Source of the DNA: Deltaproteobacteria bacterium
GTDB taxonomy: Bacteria; Myxococcota_A; UBA9160; SMWR01
Direction: 5' to 3'
DNA: 32,190 nucleotides
Assembly: GCA_019310965.1 (NCBI GenBank)
Contig: JAFDDG010000045.1
Coordinates: 1 to 32,190, forward strand
Shown here: piece after piece, positions 9,447 through 18,218 of the stretch
How the letters are laid out: each line of letters starts with the position of its first letter
How positions within the stretch are numbered: the first letter of the stretch is position 1
Position numbers and translations under genes: made by a program
Notes under the pieces: model-generated
What the model was told of the DNA's origin: nothing
Seen by the model: the letters and a program-made list of their open reading frames with translations, nothing else
The model's database searches: none

Positions 9447-9845
9447 GTGTCGGTGAGCGAGGGCAACGCGCCCGGAGCCTGGAGCCCCGACGGCCTGCGC
9501 TTCGCCTGCACTCGTTGCGGCGCCTGTTGCATCGGCGCGGGTGCGGTGCGGGTGAGCGACGATGCCCGCCGCCTGCGCCGCGGCGAGGTCAGCCTGCGCG
9601 AAACCCGCGCCAAGGCCTGCGTGTTCTACGAGTCCGAGCGGGGCTGTGTGGTCTACGCGGCGCGGCCCCGCCAGTGCCGGACCTGGCCTTTCTGGCGCGC
9701 GGTGGTGCACTCGCCGGAGCGCTGGCGAGAGGAAGCGCAGAACTGCCCCGGTATGAACCGCGGACCGCTGCACGCTGCCGAGGCGATCGAGTCGATGGCT
9801 GCGGCCGATGGATCCTCCGGCCGCCTCCCCGAGAAGCGGTCATAG
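9447..9845 (+). CDS. YkgJ-family cysteine-cluster protein
   Basis: A 132-residue protein with the CxxCxxCC cluster typical of the YkgJ (zinc- or iron-chelating) family: C21, C24, C27, C28. Further cysteines follow at 58, 67, 77 (in RPRQCRTWPFW) and 100 (NCPGM). Eight cysteines in this spacing suggest a bound metal or Fe-S cluster; the family's function is not firmly known. GTG starts at 9447 or 9453 are both possible, and neither has a clear ribosome-binding site. It begins 11 bases after purS and is the last gene of the plus-strand group, converging with pgi. Confidence 0.85.
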   Translation: MSVSEGNAPGAWSPDGLRFACTRCGACCIGAGAVRVSDDARRLRRGEVSLRETRAKACVFYESERGCVVYAARPRQCRTWPFWRAVVHSPERWREEAQNCPGMNRGPLHAAEAIESMAAADGSSGRLPEKRS

Positions 9846-9857
9846 GGGGCGCGTCGC

Positions 9858-9881
9858 GGCGGCCGTCTCCCGCTGGCCGCC
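9858..9881. terminator. Possible hairpin between convergent YkgJ-like gene and pgi
   Basis: GGCGGCC (9858-9864) and GGCCGCC (9875-9881) form a seven-pair stem with a ten-base loop in the 78-base convergent gap. There is no T-run on either side, so intrinsic termination is uncertain. Confidence 0.3.
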
Positions 9882-9923
9882 CGGCGGATGGGCTCGGCCG
9901 CGTCGCGATGCACGGGCGTCGCG

Positions 9924-11570
9924 TCAGCTGCGCCGCAGGAGGCGGTAGCGTCGGATCAGTGCGTTGGTGGACGAGTCGTGGGAGAGCTCGGGCTCGGGCT
10001 CCGCAGCGAGCTCCGGCGCGATGAGGCTCGCCAGCTGCTTGCCGAGCTCAACGCCCCATTGGTCGAATGAGTTCACGTTCCAGAGGACGCCCTGCACGAA
10101 CACGCGGTGCTCGTAGAGAGCGAGCAGCGCGCCGAGCGTGGCGGGCGTGAGCGACTCGGCCAGCAGCGTGGTGCTCGGTCGATTGCCCGAGAAGCTCCGG
10201 TGTGGCACGAGGTCCTCCTGCACGCCCTCGGCGCGCAGCGCATCCGCGCTCTTGCCGAAGGCCAACGCTTCCGTCTGCGCGAAGCAGTTGGCCATCAGCA
10301 GGTCGTGATGTTCGCCCAGTGGATGCAGGCTTTGACAGAAGCCGATGAAGTCGCAGGGCACCAGCCGGGTTCCCTGGTGCAGCAACTGAAAGAAGGCGTG
10401 CTGCCCGTTGCTGCCGGCCTCGCCCCAGAGAATCGGTGCCGTCGTGATGTCCCGAATCGGCTTCCCGTCGAGCGTCGTCGACTTGCCGTTGCTCTCCATG
10501 TCGAGCTGCTGGAGATACGCGGGCAAGCGCGCGAGATTGGCGTCGTAGGGCAGCACGGCGTGGCTGCCGGCGCCGAGGAAGTTGCCGTACCAGACACCGA
10601 GTAGTGCGAGCAAAACCGGCGCGTTGCGCGCGAAGGGCGCCGTTCGGAAGTGCTCGTCCATGGCGTGATAGCCGGCCAGCAGCTCGCGAAAGCGCTCGGG
10701 TCCGATGGCCAGCATCAGTGACAGCCCGACGGCTGAAGGCAGCGAGTAGCGCCCGCCGACCCAGTCCCAGAAGCCAAACATATTCTCCGGGTCGATGCCG
10801 AAGCGGGCGACTGCTTCGGCGTGGGTCGAGACGGCGACGAAGTGACGTGCCACCGCAGCTTCTGAGCCGAGTGCGTTCGTGAGCCAGTCGCGGGCGGTGC
10901 GGGCGTTGGTCAGGGTCTCGAGCGTGGTGAAGGTCTTCGAGCAGACGATGAAGAGCGTCTCGGCGGGGTCGAGGTCGCGGGTTTTCTCGGCGAAGTCCGT
11001 GGCGTCGATGTTCGAGACGAAGCGCGAGGTGATGTTGCGGTCGGCGTAGGCGGCTAGCGCCTGCGTGGCCATGGCCGGGCCGAGGTCCGAGCCGCCGATG
11101 CCGATGTTCACCACGTTGCGGATTGCGCGCCCCGAGTGGCCTCGCCATTCGCCTGCGCGCACGCTCCGCGCAAAGCGGCTCATGCGATCGAGCACCCCGT
11201 GCACGGCCGGCACGACGTTCTCCCCGTCGACCCGCATGTCTGCGCTCTGCGGTGCGCGCAGCGCGACGTGCAACGCGGCCCGATCCTCGGTGCTATTGAT
11301 CCGCTCGCCCGCGAACATCGCATCGATGCGCCGACGCAGGCCCGCTGCCTCGGCCAGCGCCAGCAGCAGCGCGAGCGTCTCACCGGAGGCCAGGTTCTTC
11401 GAGTAGTCGATGCTCCAGCCGGCTGCTTCGAGGCACAGAGACTCGCCCCGTGTCGGGTCCGCAGCGAAGAGCTGGTGCAAGGTGGTGCCCGAGAACTCGT
11501 CGGCGTGTGTCGAGAGCTGGCCCCAGACTTTGGATGCGGCTACGGCCGAAGCCATGCCCGACGACGTCAC
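9924..11570 (-). CDS. pgi: Glucose-6-phosphate isomerase
   Basis: Pgi interconverts glucose-6-phosphate and fructose-6-phosphate in glycolysis and gluconeogenesis, and links to sugar-nucleotide supply. The 548-residue product is of normal length and shows the signatures [16 protein letters not shown] and [20 protein letters not shown] (catalytic Glu and His region). It also has [13 protein letters not shown], the sugar-phosphate loop, and the C-terminal GVELGKQLA with the conserved Lys. The start is a GTG at 11570 that overlaps the purC stop by four bases, so pgi is translated with purC. The C-terminus ends about 25 residues past LIAPEL in a polar tail. Confidence 0.96.
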   Translation of the reverse strand: MTSSGMASAVAASKVWGQLSTHADEFSGTTLHQLFAADPTRGESLCLEAAGWSIDYSKNLASGETLALLLALAEAAGLRRRIDAMFAGERINSTEDRAALHVALRAPQSADMRVDGENVVPAVHGVLDRMSRFARSVRAGEWRGHSGRAIRNVVNIGIGGSDLGPAMATQALAAYADRNITSRFVSNIDATDFAEKTRDLDPAETLFIVCSKTFTTLETLTNARTARDWLTNALGSEAAVARHFVAVSTHAEAVARFGIDPENMFGFWDWVGGRYSLPSAVGLSLMLAIGPERFRELLAGYHAMDEHFRTAPFARNAPVLLALLGVWYGNFLGAGSHAVLPYDANLARLPAYLQQLDMESNGKSTTLDGKPIRDITTAPILWGEAGSNGQHAFFQLLHQGTRLVPCDFIGFCQSLHPLGEHHDLLMANCFAQTEALAFGKSADALRAEGVQEDLVPHRSFSGNRPSTTLLAESLTPATLGALLALYEHRVFVQGVLWNVNSFDQWGVELGKQLASLIAPELAAEPEPELSHDSSTNALIRRYRLLRRS

Positions 11571-12532
11571 ACGCCGAGGTTGCGGCGGATGCGTGCCTCG
11601 GACGGCTCCGTATCCGGTTTGAAGTCGGTGCCGGTGATCTGCTCGTAGGCCTCGATGTAGCGGCGCGCCGCCTCGCAGCGCACCTCGAGGGTGAGCTCGG
11701 GCTGGGTCCCTTTGCCGCTCCAGCCGCGTTCGATCAGCCAGCGGCGCACGTATTCCTTGTCGAGTGCCTCGGGATTGTGCCCCTCGGCCAACGCGCGCTC
11801 GTAGCGGTCGCGGTACCAGTAGCGCGACGAGTCCGGTGTGTGGATCTCATCGATCACCACGATGTTGCCATCGAGGTCCACGCCGAGCTCGTACTTGGTG
11901 TCGACCAGGATGAGGCCGCGCTGCGCGGCGTGTGCCTGGCCGGCGGCGAAGAGCGCGCTGCAGACAGCGGCGCCGGCGTCGTAGAGCTCCTCGCTGATGC
12001 TGCCGCTCTCGATCAGCTGCTCGCGGGAGATCAGCTCGTCGTGTGAGCCCTTGGGCGCCTTCGTTGTCGGTGTGAGCAGCGGCTCGGGCAGCGGCTCGTG
12101 CTGCTGCATCCCCTCGGGCAGCCGGTGCCCGCAGTAGACCCGCTTGCCGCGGTCGTAGGCCGTCCAGATCGACGTCGGGCTCGCGCCGGTGAGGTAGCCG
12201 CGCACTACGAACTCGACCGGCAAGGTGGCGACCTCGCGCACCAGCGACACGTTCGGGTCGGGTACCTCGATCAGGTGATTCGGCGCGATCTCTCGGGTCT
12301 GCTCGAACCAGAATGCAGCGATCTGGTTCAGCACCTGGCCCTTGAAGGGCAGGGTGCCGACCACGATGTCGAAACAGCTGACGCGGTCGCTGACCACAAT
12401 GTAACGGCGTTTGTCATCCGTGACGTAGGAGTCCCGGACCTTGCCGCGTTCCAGACGCCCTAGCTCCGTCAGCTCGGTGCTGACGAGCGTTCGCTGGCAC
12501 TGCTTCTGCAACAGCATGGGATCGGTGCCCAT
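11567..12532 (-). CDS. purC: Phosphoribosylaminoimidazole-succinocarboxamide synthase
   Basis: PurC joins CAIR and aspartate with ATP to give SAICAR, the substrate of PurB. The product is about 321 residues, the longer form seen in yeast-type and many proteobacterial enzymes rather than the 237-residue E. coli form. Conserved regions: [42 protein letters not shown] and [15 protein letters not shown]. The ATG at 12532 is chosen because the family sequence starts soon after it; a second ATG lies at 12517. The open frame extends much further upstream, but that part is antisense noise over the neighbouring membrane gene. pgi follows with a four-base overlap. Confidence 0.95.
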   Translation of the reverse strand: MGTDPMLLQKQCQRTLVSTELTELGRLERGKVRDSYVTDDKRRYIVVSDRVSCFDIVVGTLPFKGQVLNQIAAFWFEQTREIAPNHLIEVPDPNVSLVREVATLPVEFVVRGYLTGASPTSIWTAYDRGKRVYCGHRLPEGMQQHEPLPEPLLTPTTKAPKGSHDELISREQLIESGSISEELYDAGAAVCSALFAAGQAHAAQRGLILVDTKYELGVDLDGNIVVIDEIHTPDSSRYWYRDRYERALAEGHNPEALDKEYVRRWLIERGWSGKGTQPELTLEVRCEAARRYIEAYEQITGTDFKPDTEPSEARIRRNLGV

Positions 12533-12571
12533 TGTCTTCTCGCCCCCCAGTGACGCCGGTGTTCGCCCGTC

Positions 12572-12601
12572 GGTATACCGTCGGAGAGCCGGTCCCGGCA
12601 A
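12572..12601 (-). promoter_or_regulatory. Candidate sigma-70 promoter for purC-pgi
   Basis: Reading the minus strand, TTGCCG (12601-12596) is followed after 18 bases by TATACC (12577-12572). Each matches four of six consensus bases, and the start of transcription would fall about 30 bases before the purC ATG. The -10 lies inside a perfect ten-base palindrome, CGGTATACCG (12571-12580), which could double as an operator. AT-containing sequence is rare here, which makes the match stand out. Confidence 0.42.
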
Positions 12602-12612
12602 GGGGCTCGGGC

Positions 12613-14496
12613 TCAGCGGACGGCGAGATCCATCCGCTGCGCCCGGCAGACCACCCGCGGCGTGTGCCGCGTCGAGCGGACCAGCAGGCGCCCGGAGGCG
12701 TCGGCGCCCTGGCAGGCCAGGCCGCCCTCCTCGAGGCCCAGCCACACCGAGCCACAGCTCTGGCGCAGCGGCAGCTCCCGGCTGCCGTCGTTGGCGAGGC
12801 GCCCCCGGACCAGTGGGTAGCGGTGCGTCACCTGCTGCGCCGGATGCCAGCCGACGGTGAGTGTGGCGTCCTCGTCGGCGTTCTCGACGCGCACGGTCAG
12901 CGGGCAGCCCTCGAAGTGTGCGATGGCGAGACCGCCGCTCTCGTAGTCCAGGCGATAGCCCATCTCGCGCAGCTGCTGCGCGTCCTCCGGTCGGCCCCAC
13001 AGCACGACGTCCTGATAAGGCGTCGCGTGGGCCGCCACGTAGGCCAGCACGGCGCTGCGAAAGAGGGGATCGCGGCCGACTGAAGTGCGTGCGAGATCGA
13101 TTGCATAACGTCGATCGACCGCGCCGGGCAGGCTGGCCCAGGCTTCGTCTCGCCGCAAGGCGTGATGCAGCACCGGGTTGAGCGTGAACGAGTAGGGCAC
13201 GACACCGCCCTGGCTGGCCGCGTAGAGGGCGCCCAGGTTGAGCGCCGGGACGACGTAGGGCACCTCGGCGGCGGTGGCCGGTGGTTCGCCCAGGTAGGCG
13301 TCCATCACGATGGGCAGCCGCAGGCCGTCGCGCGAGATCGGTGCGTCGAGCCCCGCCAGTGCGGGCGCCATGCGCGCCTGCAGTGACCGATGGTGCTGCC
13401 AGGCCCAACCGGTCGCGGCGAACGACCACAGCGCGAGTGCTGCGCCAACAGCCCGCTGCCAGCGCGCGTCGCGCAGGCGCTCGAGGGGGACGATCGCCAC
13501 CAGAACCGCCACGCCGAGCGGCAGGAAGCGCACGGAGAAGAAGTCCCAGGCTCGCAGGTGCAGCGGGAGCAGCAGGCCGGCGAGCAGGAGCAGGGCTCCG
13601 GAGGCGGCAAGCGCGCGATCCTCTGGAGACAGCCCTCCACGCGCCCGTCGCAGTGCGAACGCGCCGCCCGCCAAGGCGAGCAGCGGCAGCAACCAGGCGC
13701 GCCAGGCCGGGCCGGCGGTGAAGCAGCGAGCGATGGACCACCAGGGCGCGCGGGTGAGGATCACGTCGTTGCCGATGCCTTCGTTGTGGTCGCCGATTGC
13801 TGTGAGTCCGATGCGGAGCACCGCCAGCGCCACCAGCGCCGCCGGAGTTCCCAGTGCGACGACCCGCGCGAGCGCCCGCAGCCGCTCACCGCGTGTGGCG
13901 CGCGAGGCGGCGAGTGCCAGCAGCACGCAGCCCGTCAGCAGCGCCGGCACCACGTGCATCAGCGCCTGGGCGAGCAGCAGCAGGGCGAGCTCGACGCACG
14001 TGCGCAGCGACCAGTGCGCTCTGCGCAGCGCCAGAGCCAGCACCCAGAGCCCCACGCCACTGGCCGCGTGGAACGAGAAGAAGCCCATGTAGAGCGTCCA
14101 CTGGCAGGCTGCGGCCGCCAGGGGAAGCGCCAGCCAAACCCGCTCGCGCGCGAGCGCCGTGACGAAGGCGATGGCGCCGCCGGCCCACAGCAACACGCTC
14201 AAGGTGAGCGCGATGCGCAGGGCGGTGGGCCACGGGAGCCAGGCGTCGAAGGGGGCGAAGAGCGCCGTGAAGCCGTGGTTCGTGGGCGGCACATTGGCGG
14301 TGAGCCAGTGTTGCCAGCCGCTCCCGGGGTGATCGAGGTGAGCGGCTGCGTGAGCTGCGAAGACATGCTGGGGGCCGTCGTGGGTGGGCAGGTACTCGAC
14401 ACCCCCGACCGCACCCGCCAGGGCGAGGAGCAGCAGGAGGAACGTGGCCGAGCGGAGCCAGGCCCCGCCGAGGCTGCCGGACGCGCGTGGCCCCAT
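12613..14496 (-). CDS. Polytopic membrane protein, GT-C-glycosyltransferase-like
   Basis: A 627-residue integral membrane protein, not recognised as a named gene. The first hydrophobic segment (FLLLLLALAGAVGGVEYL) is followed at once by an extracytoplasmic loop with PTHDGPQHVF. An acidic motif in the first loop is the hallmark of GT-C glycosyltransferases that use polyprenyl-phosphate sugars. About nine further hydrophobic segments follow, to near residue 370, and then a soluble C-terminal part of some 250 residues. The ATG at 14496 puts the first helix close to the N-terminus; an ATG at 14607 would run into the divergent gene. It is transcribed away from a GT2 gene that could make its lipid-linked donor. 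The GT-C call is inference from topology and the loop motif. Confidence 0.7.
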   Translation of the reverse strand: MGPRASGSLGGAWLRSATFLLLLLALAGAVGGVEYLPTHDGPQHVFAAHAAAHLDHPGSGWQHWLTANVPPTNHGFTALFAPFDAWLPWPTALRIALTLSVLLWAGGAIAFVTALARERVWLALPLAAAACQWTLYMGFFSFHAASGVGLWVLALALRRAHWSLRTCVELALLLLAQALMHVVPALLTGCVLLALAASRATRGERLRALARVVALGTPAALVALAVLRIGLTAIGDHNEGIGNDVILTRAPWWSIARCFTAGPAWRAWLLPLLALAGGAFALRRARGGLSPEDRALAASGALLLLAGLLLPLHLRAWDFFSVRFLPLGVAVLVAIVPLERLRDARWQRAVGAALALWSFAATGWAWQHHRSLQARMAPALAGLDAPISRDGLRLPIVMDAYLGEPPATAAEVPYVVPALNLGALYAASQGGVVPYSFTLNPVLHHALRRDEAWASLPGAVDRRYAIDLARTSVGRDPLFRSAVLAYVAAHATPYQDVVLWGRPEDAQQLREMGYRLDYESGGLAIAHFEGCPLTVRVENADEDATLTVGWHPAQQVTHRYPLVRGRLANDGSRELPLRQSCGSVWLGLEEGGLACQGADASGRLLVRSTRHTPRVVCRAQRMDLAVR

Positions 14497-14517
14497 GACC
14501 GAAAAACTTCGGCAGTT

Positions 14518-14547
14518 CGCATAGATGACTGAATGACTTTCGCTCAA
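14518..14547 (-). promoter_or_regulatory. Possible promoter for the GT-C-like gene
   Basis: On the minus strand, TTGAGC (14547-14542), then 18 bases, then TATGCG (14523-14518). The -35 is identical to that proposed before purQ, while the -10 is weak. Transcription would start about 15 bases before the ATG at 14496, which supports that start over the upstream one. Confidence 0.3.
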
Positions 14548-14590
14548 CTGTGGGGCCTCGAGGGCCGATGAGGCGGCTGAGGTCTGCGCT

Positions 14591-15538
14591 GTGCTCTCGG
14601 TGGTCATCCCGGTCTACAACGAAGCGGAGAACCTGTTGCCCCTCACCGAGGAGGTGACGGATGCGCTGCTGGGTCTCGAAGACCCGTGGGAGATCCTCTT
14701 CGTCGACGATGGCAGCGCGGACGCTACGCCCCAGATCCTGGCGGAGCTGGCCAGCAAGGAGGAGCGCATCAAGGTGCTGCGCCTGCGCCGCAACTTCGGG
14801 CAGACCGCAGCCATGATGGCCGGCCTCGATCACGCTTCGGGCGGCGTGATCGTGGTGCTCGACGGCGACGGTCAGAACGATCCGGCCGACATTCCGCTGC
14901 TGCTCGAGACCCTGGCCCAGGGCTTCGACATCGTCTCTGGCTGGCGTCGGGATCGGCACGATGGCTGGCTACGCACGCAGCTCTCGAAGCTGGCGAACGG
15001 CTTGATCTCGCGCTTCACCGGTGTGCAGCTGCACGACATCGGCTGCTCGCTCAAGGCGTATCGGCGCGAGGTGATCCGGTCCGTGCGGCTCTACGGCGAG
15101 ATGCATCGCTTCGTACCGATCTACGCCAGCTGGTGGGGTGCGGCGGTGACCGAAGTGCCGGTCAACCACCGCGCGCGCACCAGCGGAAGCTCCAACTACG
15201 GCTTCGAGCGCATTCTCAAGGTGTTCCTCGACTTGTTGGTCGTGCAGTTTCTCGGGCGCTACGAGACACGCCCCATGTATGTCTTCGGCGGTTTCGGACT
15301 GGTGAGTTGGGGGATCTCGCTGGCCTCGGCCGGCTACGCCTTCTACCGGAAGTTCTTCGATGCCACGGACTTCATCCAGACGCCCCTGCCGCTGCTCGCG
15401 GTGATGACCTTCGTCACGGGTGTGCTGAGCATTCTGATGGGTCTCCTGGCCGAGCTGTTGGTGCGCACCTACTACGAGTCGCAGGAGCGCGTGCCCTACG
15501 CGATCAAGACGACGCACAACCTCGACGAGGCCGACTGA
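14591..15538 (+). CDS. GT2-family polyprenyl-phosphate glycosyltransferase (DPM1/GtrB-like)
   Basis: This family transfers a sugar from a nucleotide donor to undecaprenyl or dolichyl phosphate on the cytosolic face. The 315-residue product starts with SVVIPVYNEAENL, then VDDGSADATPQIL. Next come RRNFGQTAAMMAGLDHA and the metal-binding LDGDGQNDP, all hallmarks of the GT2 DPM1/GtrB group. Two C-terminal hydrophobic hairpin segments (about 235-260 and 270-295) match GtrB/ArnC-type membrane anchors. The GTG at 14591 has GAGG upstream, and no other start is available after the in-frame stop at 14534. Its stop overlaps the asnB-like ATG by one base. The sugar and acceptor cannot be read from sequence. 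Confidence 0.88.
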   Translation: MLSVVIPVYNEAENLLPLTEEVTDALLGLEDPWEILFVDDGSADATPQILAELASKEERIKVLRLRRNFGQTAAMMAGLDHASGGVIVVLDGDGQNDPADIPLLLETLAQGFDIVSGWRRDRHDGWLRTQLSKLANGLISRFTGVQLHDIGCSLKAYRREVIRSVRLYGEMHRFVPIYASWWGAAVTEVPVNHRARTSGSSNYGFERILKVFLDLLVVQFLGRYETRPMYVFGGFGLVSWGISLASAGYAFYRKFFDATDFIQTPLPLLAVMTFVTGVLSILMGLLAELLVRTYYESQERVPYAIKTTHNLDEAD

Positions 15539-17385
15539 TGTGCGGCATTGCGGGATTCGCCGGCGCGGGGGAACGCGCCGACCTCGAGCGCATGGCCGGC
15601 ATGCTGGCGCATCGCGGCCCCGACTCCGAGGCGTTCTGGTCTGAACCGGACGGCAGCGTCCAGTTGGCGCACCGGCGCCTCGCAGTCGTCGATCTCGCCG
15701 ACGGGTCGCAACCCATGTGGACCTCCGACGAGCGGCTGGGTGTCGTCTTCAACGGCGAGATCTACAACCACGCGGAGCTGCGCGAAGAGCTCGAGGGCCT
15801 GGGCCACCGCTTCAGGACGGGGCATTCGGATACCGAGGTGCTGCTTCACGCGTACCGACAATGGGGTGACTCCCTCGTCGGGCGGCTCGAAGGCATGTGG
15901 GCGTTCGCGTTCTACGATCGTCCGGCGCGCAGGATCTTCCTGTCGCGTGATCGCTTCGGCGAGAAGCCGCTCTACTGGACTCGGGCGCCCGGGCTCTTTG
16001 CCTTCGCCTCCGAGGCCACCGCCCTGCTCGCCCACTCCGAAGTTTCTACCGGAATCGATCCCGCCGCGGTTCGCAAGTATTTCGCCTACGGCTACGTGCC
16101 GGCGCCTCACTCGATCTACTCCGGCGTGCACAAGCTCCCGGCGGGCCACAATCTGAGCGTGACGCTTCCGGGCGGCGAGCCGCAGCTCAAGACCTACTGG
16201 GAGTTCGTGCTCGAGCCCGAAGCCGCACCCCCCGGCGGGCCGCCGGCTTGGGAGGAGGAGCTTCGGGAGAGGCTCCTCTGCTCCGTGGCGCGGCGGCTCG
16301 AAGCGGACGTGCCGGTGGGGATCTTCCTGTCGGGCGGCATTGATTCAGCCGGCATCACCGCGGCTGCGGCGCTGCAGGCAGAGCCCGGCAGCCTGCACAC
16401 CTTTTCGGTGGGTTTCGATGAGCCGAGCTTCGACGAGAGCGCCGCGGCGCGTCGGGTTGCGCGCCTGTTCGGGGCGGAGCATCACCCGTATCTGTTTACC
16501 GCTGAGCATGCGGCACGGGTCTGGCCGGTTCTGGCGACGAAGCTCGACGAGCCGTTGGGGGATGCGTCGCTGCTGCCGACGTACGTTCTGTGTGCGGCTG
16601 CGCGTCGTCGGGTGACCGTGGCCCTCGGTGGCGACGGCGCCGACGAGCTCTTCGCCGGCTACGATCCATTCCGCGCGCTGCGCTGGGCGGAGGCCTATGC
16701 ACGCTGCGTGCCGCGCCCTGTGCACCGTGCGCTGTGCCTGCTGGCGGCGAAGTTCCCCGTCTCGCACAGCAACCTCAGCCTCGGCTTCAAGGTCAAGCGC
16801 GCGCTCGCAGGTCTCGACGGCGCGCCTTCGCTCTGGAATCCGCTCTGGCTCGCGCCACTCGCGCCGCATGAGGTGGCGGAGCTTCTCGAGGAGCCGGTCA
16901 CTCCGGAAGAGCTCTACTCCGAGGCGATCGACGCCTGGGACAGCGCGGCGGGCCTTTCGATCGTGGATCGCACGCTCCAGTTCTACACGAGGACGTATCT
17001 GCAGAACGACATCCTCACCAAGGTCGATCGTGCCAGCATGCTGCGCGGGCTCGAGGTGCGTTCGCCGTACCTGGATGGGCAGATCGTCGACCTCGTGCGG
17101 CGCTTGCCAGCCTCGGTCAAGCTGCGCGGCGGCGAAACCAAGTGGTTGCTCAAGCGCGCCCTCGAGCCCTGGCTTCCTGCCGACGTGCGGCTGCGTCCGA
17201 AGAAGGGCTTCGGGGTGCCGGTGGGGCGTTGGCTCCAGCAGGGCCGTGCCCCGATGAATGCTCCTCCGGGAGGCGCATTCCAGGCCCGTCGTCTGGCCGA
17301 ACACCGAGCCGGGCGGGCAGATCACAGGCTCTATCTGTACGCGGATTGGGCGCTGACGCGCTTTGCCGGCGCTCAGCGAGGGTGA
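15538..17385 (+). CDS. asnB: Asparagine synthase (glutamine-hydrolysing), AsnB type
   Basis: An N-terminal class II glutamine amidotransferase domain begins MCGIAGF with catalytic Cys2 exposed, then MLAHRGPDSEAFW and VFNGEIYNHAELREEL. The C-terminal synthase domain has the ATP pyrophosphatase loop SGGIDS at about 265-270, plus LGGDGADELFAGY. It either makes asparagine or amidates another carboxylate, such as a sugar acid. The 1-base overlap with a GT2 gene fits the envelope-polysaccharide amidotransferases often found in such clusters. Near the C-terminus, between FGVPVGRWL and the LAEHRAG motif, the protein seems about a dozen residues shorter than I recall for relatives (by memory, not alignment). 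Length is 615 residues. Confidence 0.9.
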   Translation: MCGIAGFAGAGERADLERMAGMLAHRGPDSEAFWSEPDGSVQLAHRRLAVVDLADGSQPMWTSDERLGVVFNGEIYNHAELREELEGLGHRFRTGHSDTEVLLHAYRQWGDSLVGRLEGMWAFAFYDRPARRIFLSRDRFGEKPLYWTRAPGLFAFASEATALLAHSEVSTGIDPAAVRKYFAYGYVPAPHSIYSGVHKLPAGHNLSVTLPGGEPQLKTYWEFVLEPEAAPPGGPPAWEEELRERLLCSVARRLEADVPVGIFLSGGIDSAGITAAAALQAEPGSLHTFSVGFDEPSFDESAAARRVARLFGAEHHPYLFTAEHAARVWPVLATKLDEPLGDASLLPTYVLCAAARRRVTVALGGDGADELFAGYDPFRALRWAEAYARCVPRPVHRALCLLAAKFPVSHSNLSLGFKVKRALAGLDGAPSLWNPLWLAPLAPHEVAELLEEPVTPEELYSEAIDAWDSAAGLSIVDRTLQFYTRTYLQNDILTKVDRASMLRGLEVRSPYLDGQIVDLVRRLPASVKLRGGETKWLLKRALEPWLPADVRLRPKKGFGVPVGRWLQQGRAPMNAPPGGAFQARRLAEHRAGRADHRLYLYADWALTRFAGAQRG

Positions 17386-17407
17386 CTTCGTATTGCGCGG
17401 CGGGGGT

Positions 17408-17435
17408 TTGAGCCGCCCGCATCAGCTGGTAAACT
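17408..17435 (+). promoter_or_regulatory. Candidate sigma-70 promoter for purQ-purL-purF
   Basis: TTGAGC (17408-17413) and TAAACT (17430-17435) are separated by 16 bases, each matching four of six consensus bases, in the 134-base gap after asnB. Transcription would start near 17442 and give a leader of about 80 bases. Confidence 0.42.
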
Positions 17436-17467
17436 GCGCGCGTCCCCTGACAACCGGTGCCCTCAGC

Positions 17468-17491
17468 CGGAGGATCCCCAGGCCTCCTCCG
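17468..17491 (+). promoter_or_regulatory. Hairpin in the purQ leader
   Basis: CGGAGGA (17468-17474) pairs perfectly with TCCTCCG (17485-17491) across a ten-base loop, about 28 bases before the purQ start. One arm resembles a ribosome-binding site and the other its complement. It does not match the conserved core of the purine riboswitch. A regulatory role is only a possibility. Confidence 0.3.
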
Positions 17492-17519
17492 CACGGGTGT
17501 TTCGAGAGGTGTCCTCACC

Positions 17520-18218
17520 TTGCTCGCCGTCGTGCAGTTTCCGGGTTCGAATGACGATCGCGACATGCGCTTCGCCTTCAAGGCGGTGCTCGGCGCCGAG
17601 GCGCGGCTGGTGTTCCACAAGGCCTCCGAGCTGCCGCCCGACACCCGCGGCGTCGTCATCCCCGGCGGCTTCTCCTACGGCGATTACCTGCGCTGCGGCG
17701 CCATGGCGCAGTACTCGCCGATCATGGCCGCGGTGAAGCGTTTTGCCGACGCCGGTGGTCCGGTGTTGGGCGTGTGCAACGGTTTCCAGGTGTTGTGCGA
17801 GTCGGGCCTCCTGCCCGGCGCCCTGGTGCGCAACCACGGTCTCCACTTCATCTGCGAGTTCGTGCACGTGAGGGTCGAGCGGGCCGCCGCTCCGTTCACG
17901 AGCCGCGTCGCAGCGGGCGATGTGTTGCGCATTCCGATCAAGCACGGCGAGGGCTGCTATTACGCCGAGCCGGGGCTGCTCGATGAGCTCGAGCAGGGCG
18001 GCCAGATCGTGTTGCGCTACTGCGAGGTCGATGGGAGCGTAAGTGCAGCCGCGAATCCGAACGGCTCGGTCGCGAATGTGGCGGGGGTGCGCAGCGCCCG
18101 GGGCAACGTGATGGGACTGATGCCGCATCCCGAGCACGCGGTGGAGCCGGCCTTCGGCGGCAGCGATGGGATTGCGATCCTGGGCTCGTTCGCCGACGCC
18201 GTGCGGAGCGCAGTATGA
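17520..18218 (+). CDS. purQ: Phosphoribosylformylglycinamidine synthase subunit PurQ
   Basis: PurQ is the class I glutaminase subunit that releases ammonia for PurL in FGAM synthesis. The 232-residue product begins with the diagnostic [15 protein letters not shown] and carries the nucleophile elbow GVCNGFQVL (Cys86). The C-terminal [13 protein letters not shown] supplies the catalytic His and Glu. The TTG at 17520 is chosen because homologues start at exactly this point and AGAGGTG lies about nine bases upstream. The open frame runs further 5' with no family sequence. Its stop overlaps the purL start (ATGA). Confidence 0.95.
   Translation: MLAVVQFPGSNDDRDMRFAFKAVLGAEARLVFHKASELPPDTRGVVIPGGFSYGDYLRCGAMAQYSPIMAAVKRFADAGGPVLGVCNGFQVLCESGLLPGALVRNHGLHFICEFVHVRVERAAAPFTSRVAAGDVLRIPIKHGEGCYYAEPGLLDELEQGGQIVLRYCEVDGSVSAAANPNGSVANVAGVRSARGNVMGLMPHPEHAVEPAFGGSDGIAILGSFADAVRSAV

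Noticed and set aside
7850..9613. Minus-strand open frame (587 residues) opposite purB, purS and the YkgJ-like gene
   Set aside because: It runs across three well-supported genes on the other strand and shows no domain signal.
17461..17519. Purine riboswitch before purQ
   Set aside because: Only one short hairpin is visible; the three-way junction and conserved core of the guanine/adenine riboswitch are not present.
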